From a virus, in the IMG/VR virus record IMGVR_UViG_3300046512_000220, positions 1 to 45,148 of that record: a stretch of DNA of 45,148 bases; one strand, 5' to 3'. The notes below the pieces were generated by a model, which saw only the letters and a list, made by a program, of their open reading frames with translations, did not search any database and was not told the origin of the DNA. Within the stretch, counting starts at the first letter, position 1. Each line of letters opens with the position of its first letter. Positions 16,432 to 22,769 of this stretch are shown here, piece by piece. Position numbers and translations under genes: made by a program.

Positions 16432-16540
16432 AGACAGGGCGGCCACCGCCGGCGCGCGAACGCCGATGGTGGCCACCGAATCACTGATGCACCAGTGAGC
16501 CCAGCCAAGGCCCTGCCGCCATCCATGGAGGCGGGCGAAT

Positions 16541-16556
16541 ATTACCAAAAAGTAAG
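16541..16556. promoter_or_regulatory. Candidate repressor operator before the dam-like gene
   Basis: ATTACC-AAAA-AGTAAG matches the ATTACC-N4-GGTAAT operator form seen at 32140 and in the cI/cro region, with one half perfect and the other at 4 of 6. It ends 12 bases before the methyltransferase ATG. It suggests that the prophage repressor also acts on this gene. Confidence 0.5.
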
Positions 16557-16568
16557 AAGGCTCACAGA

Positions 16569-17360
16569 ATGGCAAATCCCATCATCCCGTGGATCGGCGG
16601 CAAGCGTCGCCTCGCGGATATCCTCCTGCCGCGGTTCCCTGCGCACAAGTGCTATGTGGAAGTATTCGCGGGCGGAGCGGCTCTCTTCTTCCTGCGGCCG
16701 CCGGCGGACGTGGAAGTCGTCAATGACATCAACGGCGAGCTGGTGAACCTCTACCGCGTGGTGCAGAACCACATGGAAGAGTTTGTGCGGCAGTTCAAAT
16801 GGGCGCTCACCAGTCGAACCGTGTTCCAGTGGCTCAAGGACACGCGGCCGGAGACGCTAACGGATATTCAACGCGCGGCGCGGTTCTACTACCTACAGCA
16901 GAATTGCTTCGGCGGAAAGCTGGAAGGGCAGACCTTCGGGACGGCCACGACGACGCCCCCAGGGCTGAACCTGCTCCGCCTCGAGGAAAATCTGTCTGCC
17001 GCGCACCTGCGGCTGTCGAGCGCATTTGTCGAGAACCTCGATTGGGCGGATTGCATCGGCCGCTACGATCGACCGCACACTCTCTTCTACCTGGACCCGC
17101 CATATTGGGAGACGGAGGGCTATGGCGTTGACTTTCCCTTTGAGCAGTACGAGCGCATGGCCGAGATGATGGCTGGCATTCAGGGTAAGGCGATCATCAG
17201 CCTGAACGATCATCCGGAGATCCGCCGCGTGTTCGGGCGCTTCGAGATGGAAACGCTCGATATCAAATACACGGTCGGCGGCGGCGGAGCTGGGGCCCAG
17301 CGGAAGGAGGTCGTTATCTACAGCTGGGACCGTGGTCAGGAGCCGGCCGGGCTGTTCTGA
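16569..17360 (+). CDS. dam: DNA adenine methyltransferase (Dam/D12 class)
   Basis: This 263-aa protein is a D12-class N6-adenine methyltransferase. Motif X is PWIGGKRRLA (residues 7-16), motif I for SAM binding is EVFAGGAALF (31-40), and the catalytic motif IV DPPY is at 176-179. Length and motif order fit Dam-like phage enzymes, whose usual target is GATC; the target is not visible from sequence. It is the last + strand gene of the late region, after the lysis cassette, and has its own candidate repressor operator. It may protect phage DNA from restriction or mark replicated DNA. Confidence 0.85.
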   Translation: MANPIIPWIGGKRRLADILLPRFPAHKCYVEVFAGGAALFFLRPPADVEVVNDINGELVNLYRVVQNHMEEFVRQFKWALTSRTVFQWLKDTRPETLTDIQRAARFYYLQQNCFGGKLEGQTFGTATTTPPGLNLLRLEENLSAAHLRLSSAFVENLDWADCIGRYDRPHTLFYLDPPYWETEGYGVDFPFEQYERMAEMMAGIQGKAIISLNDHPEIRRVFGRFEMETLDIKYTVGGGGAGAQRKEVVIYSWDRGQEPAGLF

Positions 17361-17382
17361 CCGCGATATAAGGGGCGGGGCT

Positions 17383-17661
17383 TCAGAACGAGGACGGAAT
17401 GGTGGGTAGGCCTACCACCTTCTGGTCCTTGAGGACAAAGGTCACAGATTTATGGCTTCCGGTGAAGCCGTTTGCCTGGGAGTACACCCAGATCGTCTGA
17501 TCCCCCCGCGTGGTGACCATATACGGCTCGCCCATGATCTTCTGTAGCTCCTCGGCCGTCATGCCTTCTTTGATGGCGCGCGCCTGGTTCCAGTTAAAAG
17601 CGGTCCCGGCGCAGGCAGTCAGGGCAACTGCGGCGAGCAATGCGGCAAAGGTGTGTCTCAT
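17383..17661 (-). CDS. Small lipoprotein with SmpA/OmlA (BamE-like) domain
   Basis: This 92-aa protein has a lipoprotein signal peptide, MRHTFAALLAAVALTACAG, with lipobox LTAC. The mature part contains IKEGMTAEELQKIMGEPY, the start of the SmpA/OmlA/BamE-like fold. The family sits in the outer membrane or periplasm. As a single - strand gene convergent with dam it looks like a lysogenic conversion gene (moron), perhaps altering the envelope. I chose the ATG at 17661 because it places the signal peptide at the N-terminus; a start at 17727 would add 22 residues. Confidence 0.75.
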   Translation of the reverse strand: MRHTFAALLAAVALTACAGTAFNWNQARAIKEGMTAEELQKIMGEPYMVTTRGDQTIWVYSQANGFTGSHKSVTFVLKDQKVVGLPTIPSSF

Positions 17662-17729
17662 GACCCGGTAACAGAGTTGTTTGGCACGGAACGATACACA
17701 TTTTGTGGCCCTTCCCGCCAGCCCCAACG

Positions 17730-17754
17730 AAAAAAAGCCGGCGCGAGGCCGGCT
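17730..17754 (-). terminator. Terminator of the antitoxin-toxin transcript
   Basis: On the - strand AGCCGGC-N5-GCCGGC(T) forms a seven-pair stem followed by seven T (A7 at 17730-17736 on the + strand). It lies 24 bases beyond the antitoxin stop. Confidence 0.85.
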
Positions 17755-17777
17755 GTCAATGGAACGTAGCGCTGCGG

Positions 17778-18116
17778 TCAGTCGATGACGTCGAGCTGGC
17801 CGGGGGTAATGCCCAGCGCGGCGGCGATCTTCTCGCGGGTGGCCTGGCGCATCTTCCCCTCGCTGTTCTCCAGCTGGGCGTACGACGGCTGGCTGATGCC
17901 CATGCGCTCGGCCACTTCCTTCTGGGTCAGTTTCAGGTGCTCGCGCCAGGCGCGGGCCGGGCTAAGGCCGTCCACCATGAGGCGGCGCGCGACCTCGTGC
18001 GGCACCAGGTCGCGGTCCTCGGCGCGCTGCGCCACGTAGTCAGCGTACGGGATGACGACGAAAGCGGGATGGCCCTGCGCGTCGTTGATGATCTGAATGT
18101 GTTGCGGTGTGTCCAT
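17778..18116 (-). CDS. XRE-family antitoxin
   Basis: This 112-aa protein has a Cro/C1-type helix-turn-helix at residues 63-103 (LTQKEVAERMGISQPSYAQL) after an N-terminal part that should bind the toxin (PAFVVIPYADYVAQR). It is downstream of a RelE-like toxin on the same strand, as in HigBA-type order, and followed by a strong terminator. Such antitoxins neutralise the toxin and repress their own promoter. A stabilisation role fits the plasmid lifestyle. Confidence 0.8.
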   Translation of the reverse strand: MDTPQHIQIINDAQGHPAFVVIPYADYVAQRAEDRDLVPHEVARRLMVDGLSPARAWREHLKLTQKEVAERMGISQPSYAQLENSEGKMRQATREKIAAALGITPGQLDVID

Positions 18117-18177
18117 TGTGTGCCTCTGTTCGTTGAGGTGAATTCGGTTGGGGCCGGTTTCCAGCCGGCCCCTTCGG

Positions 18178-18435
18178 TTAGTAGGTGTTTCCGTTTCGGA
18201 CCTTCACCTCTTGCACTTCAATCACCCTGATCCCGCCATCCCAGTCAAACAACACTCTGTAGTTTCCAACTCGGAGGCGGTAGCCGTATTCGTGTCCGAC
18301 TAGCGCTTTGACGTTCCTTGTATTCGGCATCTCCTTGAGTTCGTCTACTGCCGTGAAGATCTTTGTTTGAGTCTGCCGGTCTAGCCGACTCGCCTGTTTC
18401 AGGGCTTTTTTCGCCCAGTGGATCGCGTTGTCCAT
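18178..18435 (-). CDS. RelE/ParE-superfamily toxin
   Basis: This 85-aa protein has the RelE fold signature: an N-terminal helix pair (HWAKKALKQASRLDRQ), LVGHEYGYRLRVGNYRVLFD, then a last strand with VIEVQEVKVRNGNTY. RelE-like toxins cleave ribosome-bound mRNA; ParE-like ones hit gyrase, and the sequence alone does not decide. ATG 18435 lies seven bases after a perfect -10 box, so the message may be leaderless. An antitoxin follows 61 bases downstream. An ATG 120 bases further up would read through the promoter and is rejected. Confidence 0.8.
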   Translation of the reverse strand: MDNAIHWAKKALKQASRLDRQTQTKIFTAVDELKEMPNTRNVKALVGHEYGYRLRVGNYRVLFDWDGGIRVIEVQEVKVRNGNTY

Positions 18436-18442
18436 GAGCAGA

Positions 18443-18471
18443 ATTATAGGACAAATATAGGAAACAGGCAA
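18443..18471 (-). promoter_or_regulatory. Sigma70 promoter of the toxin-antitoxin operon
   Basis: On the - strand TTGCCT (18466-18471), a 17-base spacer and a perfect TATAAT (18443-18448) precede the toxin ATG by only seven bases. The sequence around it holds repeated CCTATA/TTTCCTAT elements up to 18495, which may be antitoxin operators. Confidence 0.75.
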
Positions 18472-18506
18472 GCAGAAATAGGAAAAATTATAGGTCATCG
18501 GGGACC

Positions 18507-18587
18507 AAGTGGCACTTGCTGCCACCATGTGCCACTTCGGGGGACGTGGTGCCACATGGTGTCACCCGGTGCCAGTTGGTGGCACTT
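18507..18587. repeat. Cluster of TGGCAC/GTGCCA elements
   Basis: Within 81 bases the core TGGCAC or its complement recurs about five times in both directions, for example AAGTGGCACTT at 18507, ATGTGCCACTT at 18527, GTGGTGCCACATGG from 18546 and GTTGGTGGCACTTCG near 18573. The block is non-coding, between the toxin promoter and the ligase stop. It looks like a protein-binding array; its function is unknown. Confidence 0.55.
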
Positions 18588-18597
18588 CGAACCGAAG

Positions 18598-18745
18598 TGT
18601 CCGCTTCGGACATGTCCGCACTACGGTCTATTTTCACAAATCGCCCGCAAACGGCGTGCCGTCGCCGTGTCCGCCGTCCTCACTATCCGCACCTGTCCGG
18701 GCGCGGACACTCGGTCTCAGGGCCGGACACTATCCGGCGCGGACA
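18598..18745. repeat. Array of TGTCCG/CGGACA elements
   Basis: Eight copies of TGTCCG or CGGACA occur in 148 bases (18598, 18607, 18613, 18668, 18694, 18704, 18724, 18740). The first two form the palindrome TGTCCG-CTT-CGGACA, and the last ends at the ligase stop codon. No long open frame here looks genuine. Regulatory, replication or partition binding sites are possible. Together with 18436-18597 this fills the 310-base gap between genes. Confidence 0.55.
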
Positions 18746-19381
18746 TCATCGTTCGAATCGTTGGGGCGGAATGGCGCCGGGCCGCTTCACCTTGATCCAG
18801 TCGGGTGATCGGGCGCCGGACTGGTAAGTCGAGCCGGCGCGCTTGCCGACCACGCCCTCGAGCTGGAGCGGCCCGAGCGCCTGGCTGTAGAGCCATGCGC
18901 CATCGTCGATGGCCTGCACCCGCAGAAAATGGGCGGGCCGCTTGGCGAACAGTTTGGCCAGCGCGGCGCGGCGCTGCTCGATGGGCTCGGCGCGCAGATC
19001 CTGGCCGCCGGTGGCCAGCTGGTCGAAGGTGCAGTACGTCACGAGGTCGGCGCCGGCGTACCAGCGGCGCCGCCGCGCCCTAGCGTGGACGCGCTCGAAG
19101 TCGCTGCGGCCCAGCTCGTCCAGGACGCAGATCTCGCCGTCCAGGATCACGCCGGCCGGCAAGGTGGCCAGCGTGGCGACGATCTCTGGAAACCAGCCGG
19201 TGGCGTCGGCGCCATTGCGCGTGCGCAGCTGCGGCGCCGGCCCGGTGCTGGCCAGCATGCGATAGCCGTCGTACTTGATCTCCCACGTCCAGTCGGGCGC
19301 CGCCGGGATGGCGTGGCGCTCGATGAGCAGCATGGGCGAGAGCTGGGCCAGCGGCGGGGCGGGTGGCCGCTGGCGGGGCAT
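18746..19381 (-). CDS. ATP-dependent DNA ligase, adenylation domain only
   Basis: This 211-aa protein has the nucleotidyltransferase motifs of ATP-dependent DNA ligases: motif I EIKYDGYR with adenylated Lys36, motif III ILDGEICVLD at 79-88, motif IV EGVVGK at 175-180, and motif V WIKVK at 195-199. It ends twelve residues after motif V, so the C-terminal OB-fold is missing. It is closest to the LigD ligase-domain group. It starts four bases after the DUF2188 stop on the same strand; an upstream ATG at 19447 would overlap that gene. A LexA-type box lies upstream of the pair. Confidence 0.8.
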   Translation of the reverse strand: MPRQRPPAPPLAQLSPMLLIERHAIPAAPDWTWEIKYDGYRMLASTGPAPQLRTRNGADATGWFPEIVATLATLPAGVILDGEICVLDELGRSDFERVHARARRRRWYAGADLVTYCTFDQLATGGQDLRAEPIEQRRAALAKLFAKRPAHFLRVQAIDDGAWLYSQALGPLQLEGVVGKRAGSTYQSGARSPDWIKVKRPGAIPPQRFER

Positions 19382-19385
19382 GGCT

Positions 19386-19604
19386 TCAGCCGGGAACGTT
19401 GCGCGGATCGTTGCCGAAGGAATTGCGCTCGCGGATCTGTCCGTCACGGCCGTGGATCAGCAGCTCTACCTTGTCGCGCTGCGCGCGGCTGGTGCCGGCC
19501 TTGATCGCTTCCTCTTGCGTCGCGTGGGTGGTGCGCTGGCCGCCGCCGGCGGCTTCGACTGCCCAGCTGTCGCCGGCGGGCACTACGTGGATATTGGCGG
19601 CCAT
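19386..19604 (-). CDS. DUF2188 family protein
   Basis: This 72-aa protein matches the DUF2188 pattern: IHVVPAGDSWAVEAAGG, a central ATQEEAIKAG helix, and a C-terminal ELLIHGRDGQIRERNSFG. The family is small and of unknown role, often found near stress and DNA repair genes. AGGAG is well placed before its ATG. It is the first gene of a two-gene unit with the ligase and is divergent from the 67-aa gene at 19716. Confidence 0.75.
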   Translation of the reverse strand: MAANIHVVPAGDSWAVEAAGGGQRTTHATQEEAIKAGTSRAQRDKVELLIHGRDGQIRERNSFGNDPRNVPG

Positions 19605-19687
19605 GGTCGTCTCCTGTGTCGGGTATGGCGCCAGTGTTCCGCGCGTGCGGCCGCCTCGGTATCGGCCCGCGTCCTACACTAGCGATA

Positions 19688-19707
19688 TACTGTACGGATA
19701 TACAGGT
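19688..19707. promoter_or_regulatory. LexA-type SOS box
   Basis: TACTGTACGGATATACAGGT contains CTGT-N8-ACAG, the core of the LexA operator used in most beta- and gamma-proteobacteria, and agrees with the E. coli consensus at most positions. It overlaps TATACT (19686-19691), a possible -10 box, nine bases before the ATG at 19716. The opposite gene pair (DUF2188, ligase) starts 84 bases to the left. Confidence 0.7.
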
Positions 19708-19715
19708 ATCACGCC

Positions 19716-19919
19716 ATGTCATCGGGATTTCGCTTGCCGGCGGAGACACCGCCCACCTACGCCATCGAGGATTTTCCCTGCTACCGCTGCTCGCGGCCGC
19801 GCCTGTACGTGGTGAACGAATACCCCTATGACCGGCTGAAGTTCGACTGTCCGGTCAGCCAGTACGCGCCATTCGTGGGGAATTGCCCGCAGTTTTCGCG
19901 AGAGCCGGGCGTGGACTGA
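19716..19919 (+). CDS. Small Cys-containing protein under an SOS box
   Basis: This 67-aa protein carries two Cys pairs, CYRC near residue 22 and single Cys at about 44 and 57 (FDCPV, GNCPQF), which could bind zinc. I do not recognise the family. The ATG is nine bases after a LexA-type box, so it should be induced by DNA damage. It stands alone on the + strand, ahead of the kfrA promoter region. Confidence 0.55.
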   Translation: MSSGFRLPAETPPTYAIEDFPCYRCSRPRLYVVNEYPYDRLKFDCPVSQYAPFVGNCPQFSREPGVD

Positions 19920-20027
19920 TCCAACCCCTAGCCCCCTTTACCCGCGAGCCTGACGGTTCGCTCGCGTGACCCCACAGCCGTGCAGCTGTATTCCCCCTTT
20001 ACCCCCTATACGTTGTGCGCTCGGCGC

Positions 20028-20056
20028 TTGCACAATCGTTTTTCATAACATACTAT
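20028..20056 (+). promoter_or_regulatory. Promoter of the kfrA-like gene with repeated CATAACA sites
   Basis: TTGCAC (20028-20033), a 17-base spacer and TACTAT (20051-20056) form a good sigma70 promoter. CATAACA occurs at 20044 and 20058, and CCATAACA (20057-20064) is mirrored by TGTTATGG at 20088-20095 over the start codon. KfrA proteins repress their own promoter by binding such sites, so autoregulation is likely. CCCCCTTTACCC is repeated upstream at 19932 and 19993. Confidence 0.6.
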
Positions 20057-20091
20057 CCATAACATAACGTAACGAAACAAGGATGGTTGTT

Positions 20092-20976
20092 ATGGCACGG
20101 GAAGCAAACATCACGCAGGAACAGGTCAACGCCGCCGCCGATGCGCTGCGCGCGGCCGGCACCAAGCCCACGGTGCGCGCCGTACGCGAGCGCCTCGGCA
20201 CCGGCTCCAACGCCACGGTGATGCGTCTGCTGGAAAACTGGAAAGCGGGGCAGGTCCGCGTGGCCGAGGCGCCCGTCACGCTGCCGGCGCCGCTGCAGCG
20301 CGCCCTGGTGGACTACCTCACGCAGGCCGTGGCCGAGCAGAAGCAGGAGCTGGGCGCCGAGCTGGCCGAGCAGAAGCAGCTCAATGCGGATCTGGGCATT
20401 GAGAACGAGCGCCAGGCCGACGACATCGAGGGGCTGCAGGCCCAGCTGGAGGCCATGCGTTCGGAGCGCGACGCGATGACGGGCCGCGTGGTGCAGCTCG
20501 ATGCGGATCTGCGCCGGGTCACCGCCGAGGCCGAGCAGGAGCGCGTGGCGGCCGAGGGGGTGCGCACCGAGCTGGCCAAGGCGCAGCTGCGCCTCGAAGC
20601 GCTCCCGCGTCTGGAGGAGGATCTGGCCGCTGCGCGCGCCGATCTCGCGCGGGAGCGTGCCGGCCGGGCGGAAGACCATGACCGCGAGCGGTCGGCGCGT
20701 GCAGCGGCCGAGCAGGCGGCGGCGGTGGCGGTGGCCCGGCAGGAGGGGGAAGCCAAGGCGCGCGAGCGCCTGGAGGCAGATCTGGCGGCTGCGTCGGCGA
20801 GGGAGGCTGCGGTGGCCGACCAGGTGAAGGATCTGACCCATCGCCTCGCCGAGGAACGCATGGCCCACGTCAAGACCGGCCGGGATCTCAAGGTCGCCAA
20901 CGAGCAGCTGCAGGGCTTGCGTCGCACGAAGCTGGCTGGCCGCAAGCCATTCAACGCGCCGCCGGCGGACAAATAA
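20092..20976 (+). CDS. kfrA: KfrA-like plasmid DNA-binding coiled-coil protein
   Basis: This 294-aa protein has an N-terminal helix-turn-helix typical of KfrA_N (ITQEQVNAAADALRAAG, then GTGSNATVMRLLENWK), followed from residue 75 by some 190 residues of almost continuous coiled coil rich in Ala, Glu, Arg and Gln. KfrA is a plasmid protein that forms nucleoid-like fibres and helps stable partition, best known from IncP plasmids. ATG 20092 is preferred because AAGGA (20079-20083) is eight bases away; an in-frame ATG at 20083 touches that site. Its presence supports the plasmid state of the prophage. Confidence 0.85.
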   Translation: MAREANITQEQVNAAADALRAAGTKPTVRAVRERLGTGSNATVMRLLENWKAGQVRVAEAPVTLPAPLQRALVDYLTQAVAEQKQELGAELAEQKQLNADLGIENERQADDIEGLQAQLEAMRSERDAMTGRVVQLDADLRRVTAEAEQERVAAEGVRTELAKAQLRLEALPRLEEDLAAARADLARERAGRAEDHDRERSARAAAEQAAAVAVARQEGEAKARERLEADLAAASAREAAVADQVKDLTHRLAEERMAHVKTGRDLKVANEQLQGLRRTKLAGRKPFNAPPADK

Positions 20977-20982
20977 TTTGCA

Positions 20983-21000
20983 TTGCCGGCGGGCCGGCAA
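20983..21000. terminator. Hairpin between convergent kfrA and the small gene at 21011
   Basis: TTGCCGGC and GCCGGCAA form a perfect eight-pair stem with a two-base loop, seven bases after the kfrA stop. Only short T or A runs flank it. Its place between convergent genes suggests a bidirectional terminator. Confidence 0.55.
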
Positions 21001-21010
21001 AATGAGCCGG

Positions 21011-21259
21011 TCAGCCCGTGAGGCTGTTGCCCCGCGCCCGCAGCACGGTGCCGGCAGCGTCCTGGTCGTCGTCAGCCGTCAACAGCACGACAGTCCCTGC
21101 AAAGGCCTGGATTACTTCTACGGCGCGCACCGGGCCGGTGTGATCGCCGCCCACCAGCACCTCGGCCGGCACCTTGCCAAAGCCATCGTAAGAGGCCTTT
21201 TGCAGCGCTGCGATTAACTGGTCGACGGTCAGTCCGACAGTTTCAAGAATCTTTGCCAT
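21011..21259 (-). CDS. Unknown small protein downstream of repA
   Basis: This 82-aa protein begins MAKILETVGLTVDQLIAALQ and includes VPAEVLVGGDHTGPVRAVEV. An AAGGAT-like stretch is near the start on the + strand only, so its ribosome site is unclear. It lies 56 bases beyond the repA stop, and one copy of the 18-bp palindrome is in that gap. It may be expressed with repA or from its own promoter. I do not recognise the family; a role in plasmid maintenance is suggested by context only. Confidence 0.5.
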   Translation of the reverse strand: MAKILETVGLTVDQLIAALQKASYDGFGKVPAEVLVGGDHTGPVRAVEVIQAFAGTVVLLTADDDQDAAGTVLRARGNSLTG

Positions 21260-21296
21260 TTGACATAAGGATCATTATGTGTCTTTTTGGGCACAT

Positions 21297-21314
21297 GTGT
21301 CCCAAGTGGGACAC
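21297..21314. promoter_or_regulatory. 18-bp palindrome, copy 1 (candidate parS/ParB or regulator site)
   Basis: GTGTCCCAAGTGGGACAC has perfect 8-bp arms around AG. It lies one base beyond the repA stop, between repA and the next - strand gene. The same sequence occurs at 22748 (inverse centre) and 24565. Confidence 0.7.
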
Positions 21315-21315
21315 T

Positions 21316-22326
21316 CTAGGCCCAGTCCTTCACGCGCTTTGGTACGCTGGTCAGCGACGGCTCCATGAATAGGCCGGCCGGCTTCGGTGCAGCCTTGGCC
21401 TGTGGGTAGACCGTCAGTACCTTCTTGAGCGCCGGCAGGAAGTTCTCTCGAAACTTCTTCACGGTCTTGTATTCGCTGCCGAATTGCTGATACAGCGCAT
21501 CCCACGGTACCGTGGTCGGCCTGGTCAGGGAAAAGTTGCGATAGGTCATCCAGCAGTAAAGGTCGAGTGCCATTGGCGACGATCGGAGCGCACGCAGCGC
21601 TCGAAGGTCGACCGGCACAGGATTGGCCTTGGTTTCCTCGAAGAACTGCTCGCCCAGGACAATGTTTGACTGCCATAGCCCCGCCTGGCCGGGGTTGCTG
21701 GAGGACCACCAGAGGTTGGCGTTTTTCACCACGTCCAGCTTTTGCACGCGGAGATTCTCATCGACGGAGGCGCCGCCAATCTGCGCCGAGATATCGGCGA
21801 GAAACAATCGCATCATCTGGTCCCTAAGACGAGTTCGAGCGCCGTTTTTCCCGCCGCTGCGATGCTCGCCAATGCCCAGCTCGGCCATGAAGGCGGCAAG
21901 GCTATCGCCGAGGATGATGGTGCGCTCGTTCGTGCGAACGATTTCCGCCCCAATCCATGCGAGCATTAAGCGGGGGTAGGACCCGTAAGGGTAGCCAACG
22001 CGATCCCACTCCCCTGCCCTATTTTTGGCGTGCCCCTGTTTGATGATCAGGCTGGTTTCGCCGACTTTCCGCTCCCAGACCTCAAGGGACCGCAGCGGCT
22101 CCCGATACGGCAAGGTCGCCTGTACCAGGGTGCGGCCCATGTAGCCCGTCATGCCGGCCCGGAAAGCGTCCTCTGCTTCAATGGCGCGGGCTTCTTCCGA
22201 GAGGCGATTGTCGATGACAGGCGATACCGCATTGCGGGGCGTGTAGCTGCGCCTGCGCTTCGGTTTGGCGGGCGCCTCTGCAGGCGTCGGCGTCAACTCA
22301 AATGCGCCGAATTCCTTCTCGTCCAT
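21316..22326 (-). CDS. repA: Plasmid replication initiator RepA
   Basis: This 336-aa protein resembles the plasmid RepA family (PF04796-type). Recognisable parts are GYPYGSYPRLMLAWIGAEIV near residue 110, then TIILGDSLAAFMAELG, and a C-terminal region with PMALDLYCWMTYRNFSL and VPWDALYQQFG. The first 50 residues are basic and unstructured (KPKRRRSYTPRN). Such proteins bind iterons, melt the origin and recruit host helicase. The gene faces away from an array of six iterons 260 bases upstream, with a further inverted iteron 60 bases before the ATG that can serve for autorepression. Confidence 0.85.
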   Translation of the reverse strand: MDEKEFGAFELTPTPAEAPAKPKRRRSYTPRNAVSPVIDNRLSEEARAIEAEDAFRAGMTGYMGRTLVQATLPYREPLRSLEVWERKVGETSLIIKQGHAKNRAGEWDRVGYPYGSYPRLMLAWIGAEIVRTNERTIILGDSLAAFMAELGIGEHRSGGKNGARTRLRDQMMRLFLADISAQIGGASVDENLRVQKLDVVKNANLWWSSSNPGQAGLWQSNIVLGEQFFEETKANPVPVDLRALRALRSSPMALDLYCWMTYRNFSLTRPTTVPWDALYQQFGSEYKTVKKFRENFLPALKKVLTVYPQAKAAPKPAGLFMEPSLTSVPKRVKDWA

Positions 22327-22386
22327 CGCTCGCGCCCTTCCCTTTTGGTATCGAACGGAAACATAGCATGCGTTGTGTACCCCCTT

Positions 22387-22402
22387 CGCATAAGTGGGGG
22401 CG
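22387..22402 (-). promoter_or_regulatory. Inverted iteron upstream of repA (probable autorepression site)
   Basis: CGCATAAGTGGGGGCG is the complement of CGCCCCCACTTATGCG, one base different from the origin iteron CGCCCCCACATATGCG. It lies in opposite orientation to the six iterons and 61 bases upstream of the repA ATG, the usual place for an operator of a Rep gene. Confidence 0.65.
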
Positions 22403-22502
22403 CACTGTTTTGATGTTCAGGTTTGTCATCAGCTCGTCGAGCGCATCGCGAAATGTGGGCAACCGGAGGTTGTCCACTGTAGCGATGTGCCCTACTAGCA
22501 AA

Positions 22503-22556
22503 GCTAAAAGTAAACCTACTGCTAAAAGCAAAAACTAGATGCCGGATTTTTGTGTG
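22503..22556. other. AT-rich segment with GCTAAAAG repeats (candidate unwinding element)
   Basis: GCTAAAAG occurs at 22503 and 22521 in a stretch much richer in A and T than its neighbours, ending near the iteron array at 22584. Plasmid origins have such an easily melted region beside the iterons. It may also contain the repA promoter on the - strand. Confidence 0.5.
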
Positions 22557-22583
22557 TTTCGTCAATGGCTTAGGTGCAATCTC

Positions 22584-22744
22584 CGCCCCCACATATGCGC
22601 GAGCCGCCCCCACGCATGCGAAAAATCGCCCCCACATATGCGGCACTGTCGCCCCCACATATGCGCGGAGCCGCCCCCACATATGCGGGGAAAAGTGACG
22701 CTATCCACAGGCCTTGTCCACAGCCATGCGCCCCCACATATGCG
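22584..22744 (+). other. Plasmid replication origin: six iterons with DnaA-box-like sites
   Basis: Six copies of the 16-mer CGCCCCCACATATGCG start at 22584, 22605, 22627, 22650, 22672 and 22729; only the second differs (CACGCATGCG). Spacings of 21-23 bases place the first five on one DNA face, at about two helical turns. Between copies five and six are CTATCCACA (22701-22709) and TTGTCCACA (22714-22722), each one base from the DnaA box TTATCCACA. The array lies between parB and repA. With the AT-rich segment and RepA gene it makes a typical theta-type oriV. Confidence 0.9.
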
Positions 22745-22747
22745 AAA

Positions 22748-22765
22748 GTGTCCCACTTGGGACAC
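22748..22765. promoter_or_regulatory. 18-bp palindrome, copy 2
   Basis: GTGTCCCACTTGGGACAC is the complement of copies 1 and 3. It lies three bases after the last iteron and four bases before the parB stop codon. The position beside the origin favours a centromere role, or a switch linking partition and replication. Confidence 0.7.
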
Positions 22766-22769
22766 CTCG

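Noticed and set aside
22584-22744. CRISPR-like appearance of the iteron repeats
   Set aside because: Repeat units are 16 bases with 5-7 base gaps, not spacer-sized intervals, no cas genes are near, and repA with DnaA-box-like sites explains the array as an origin.
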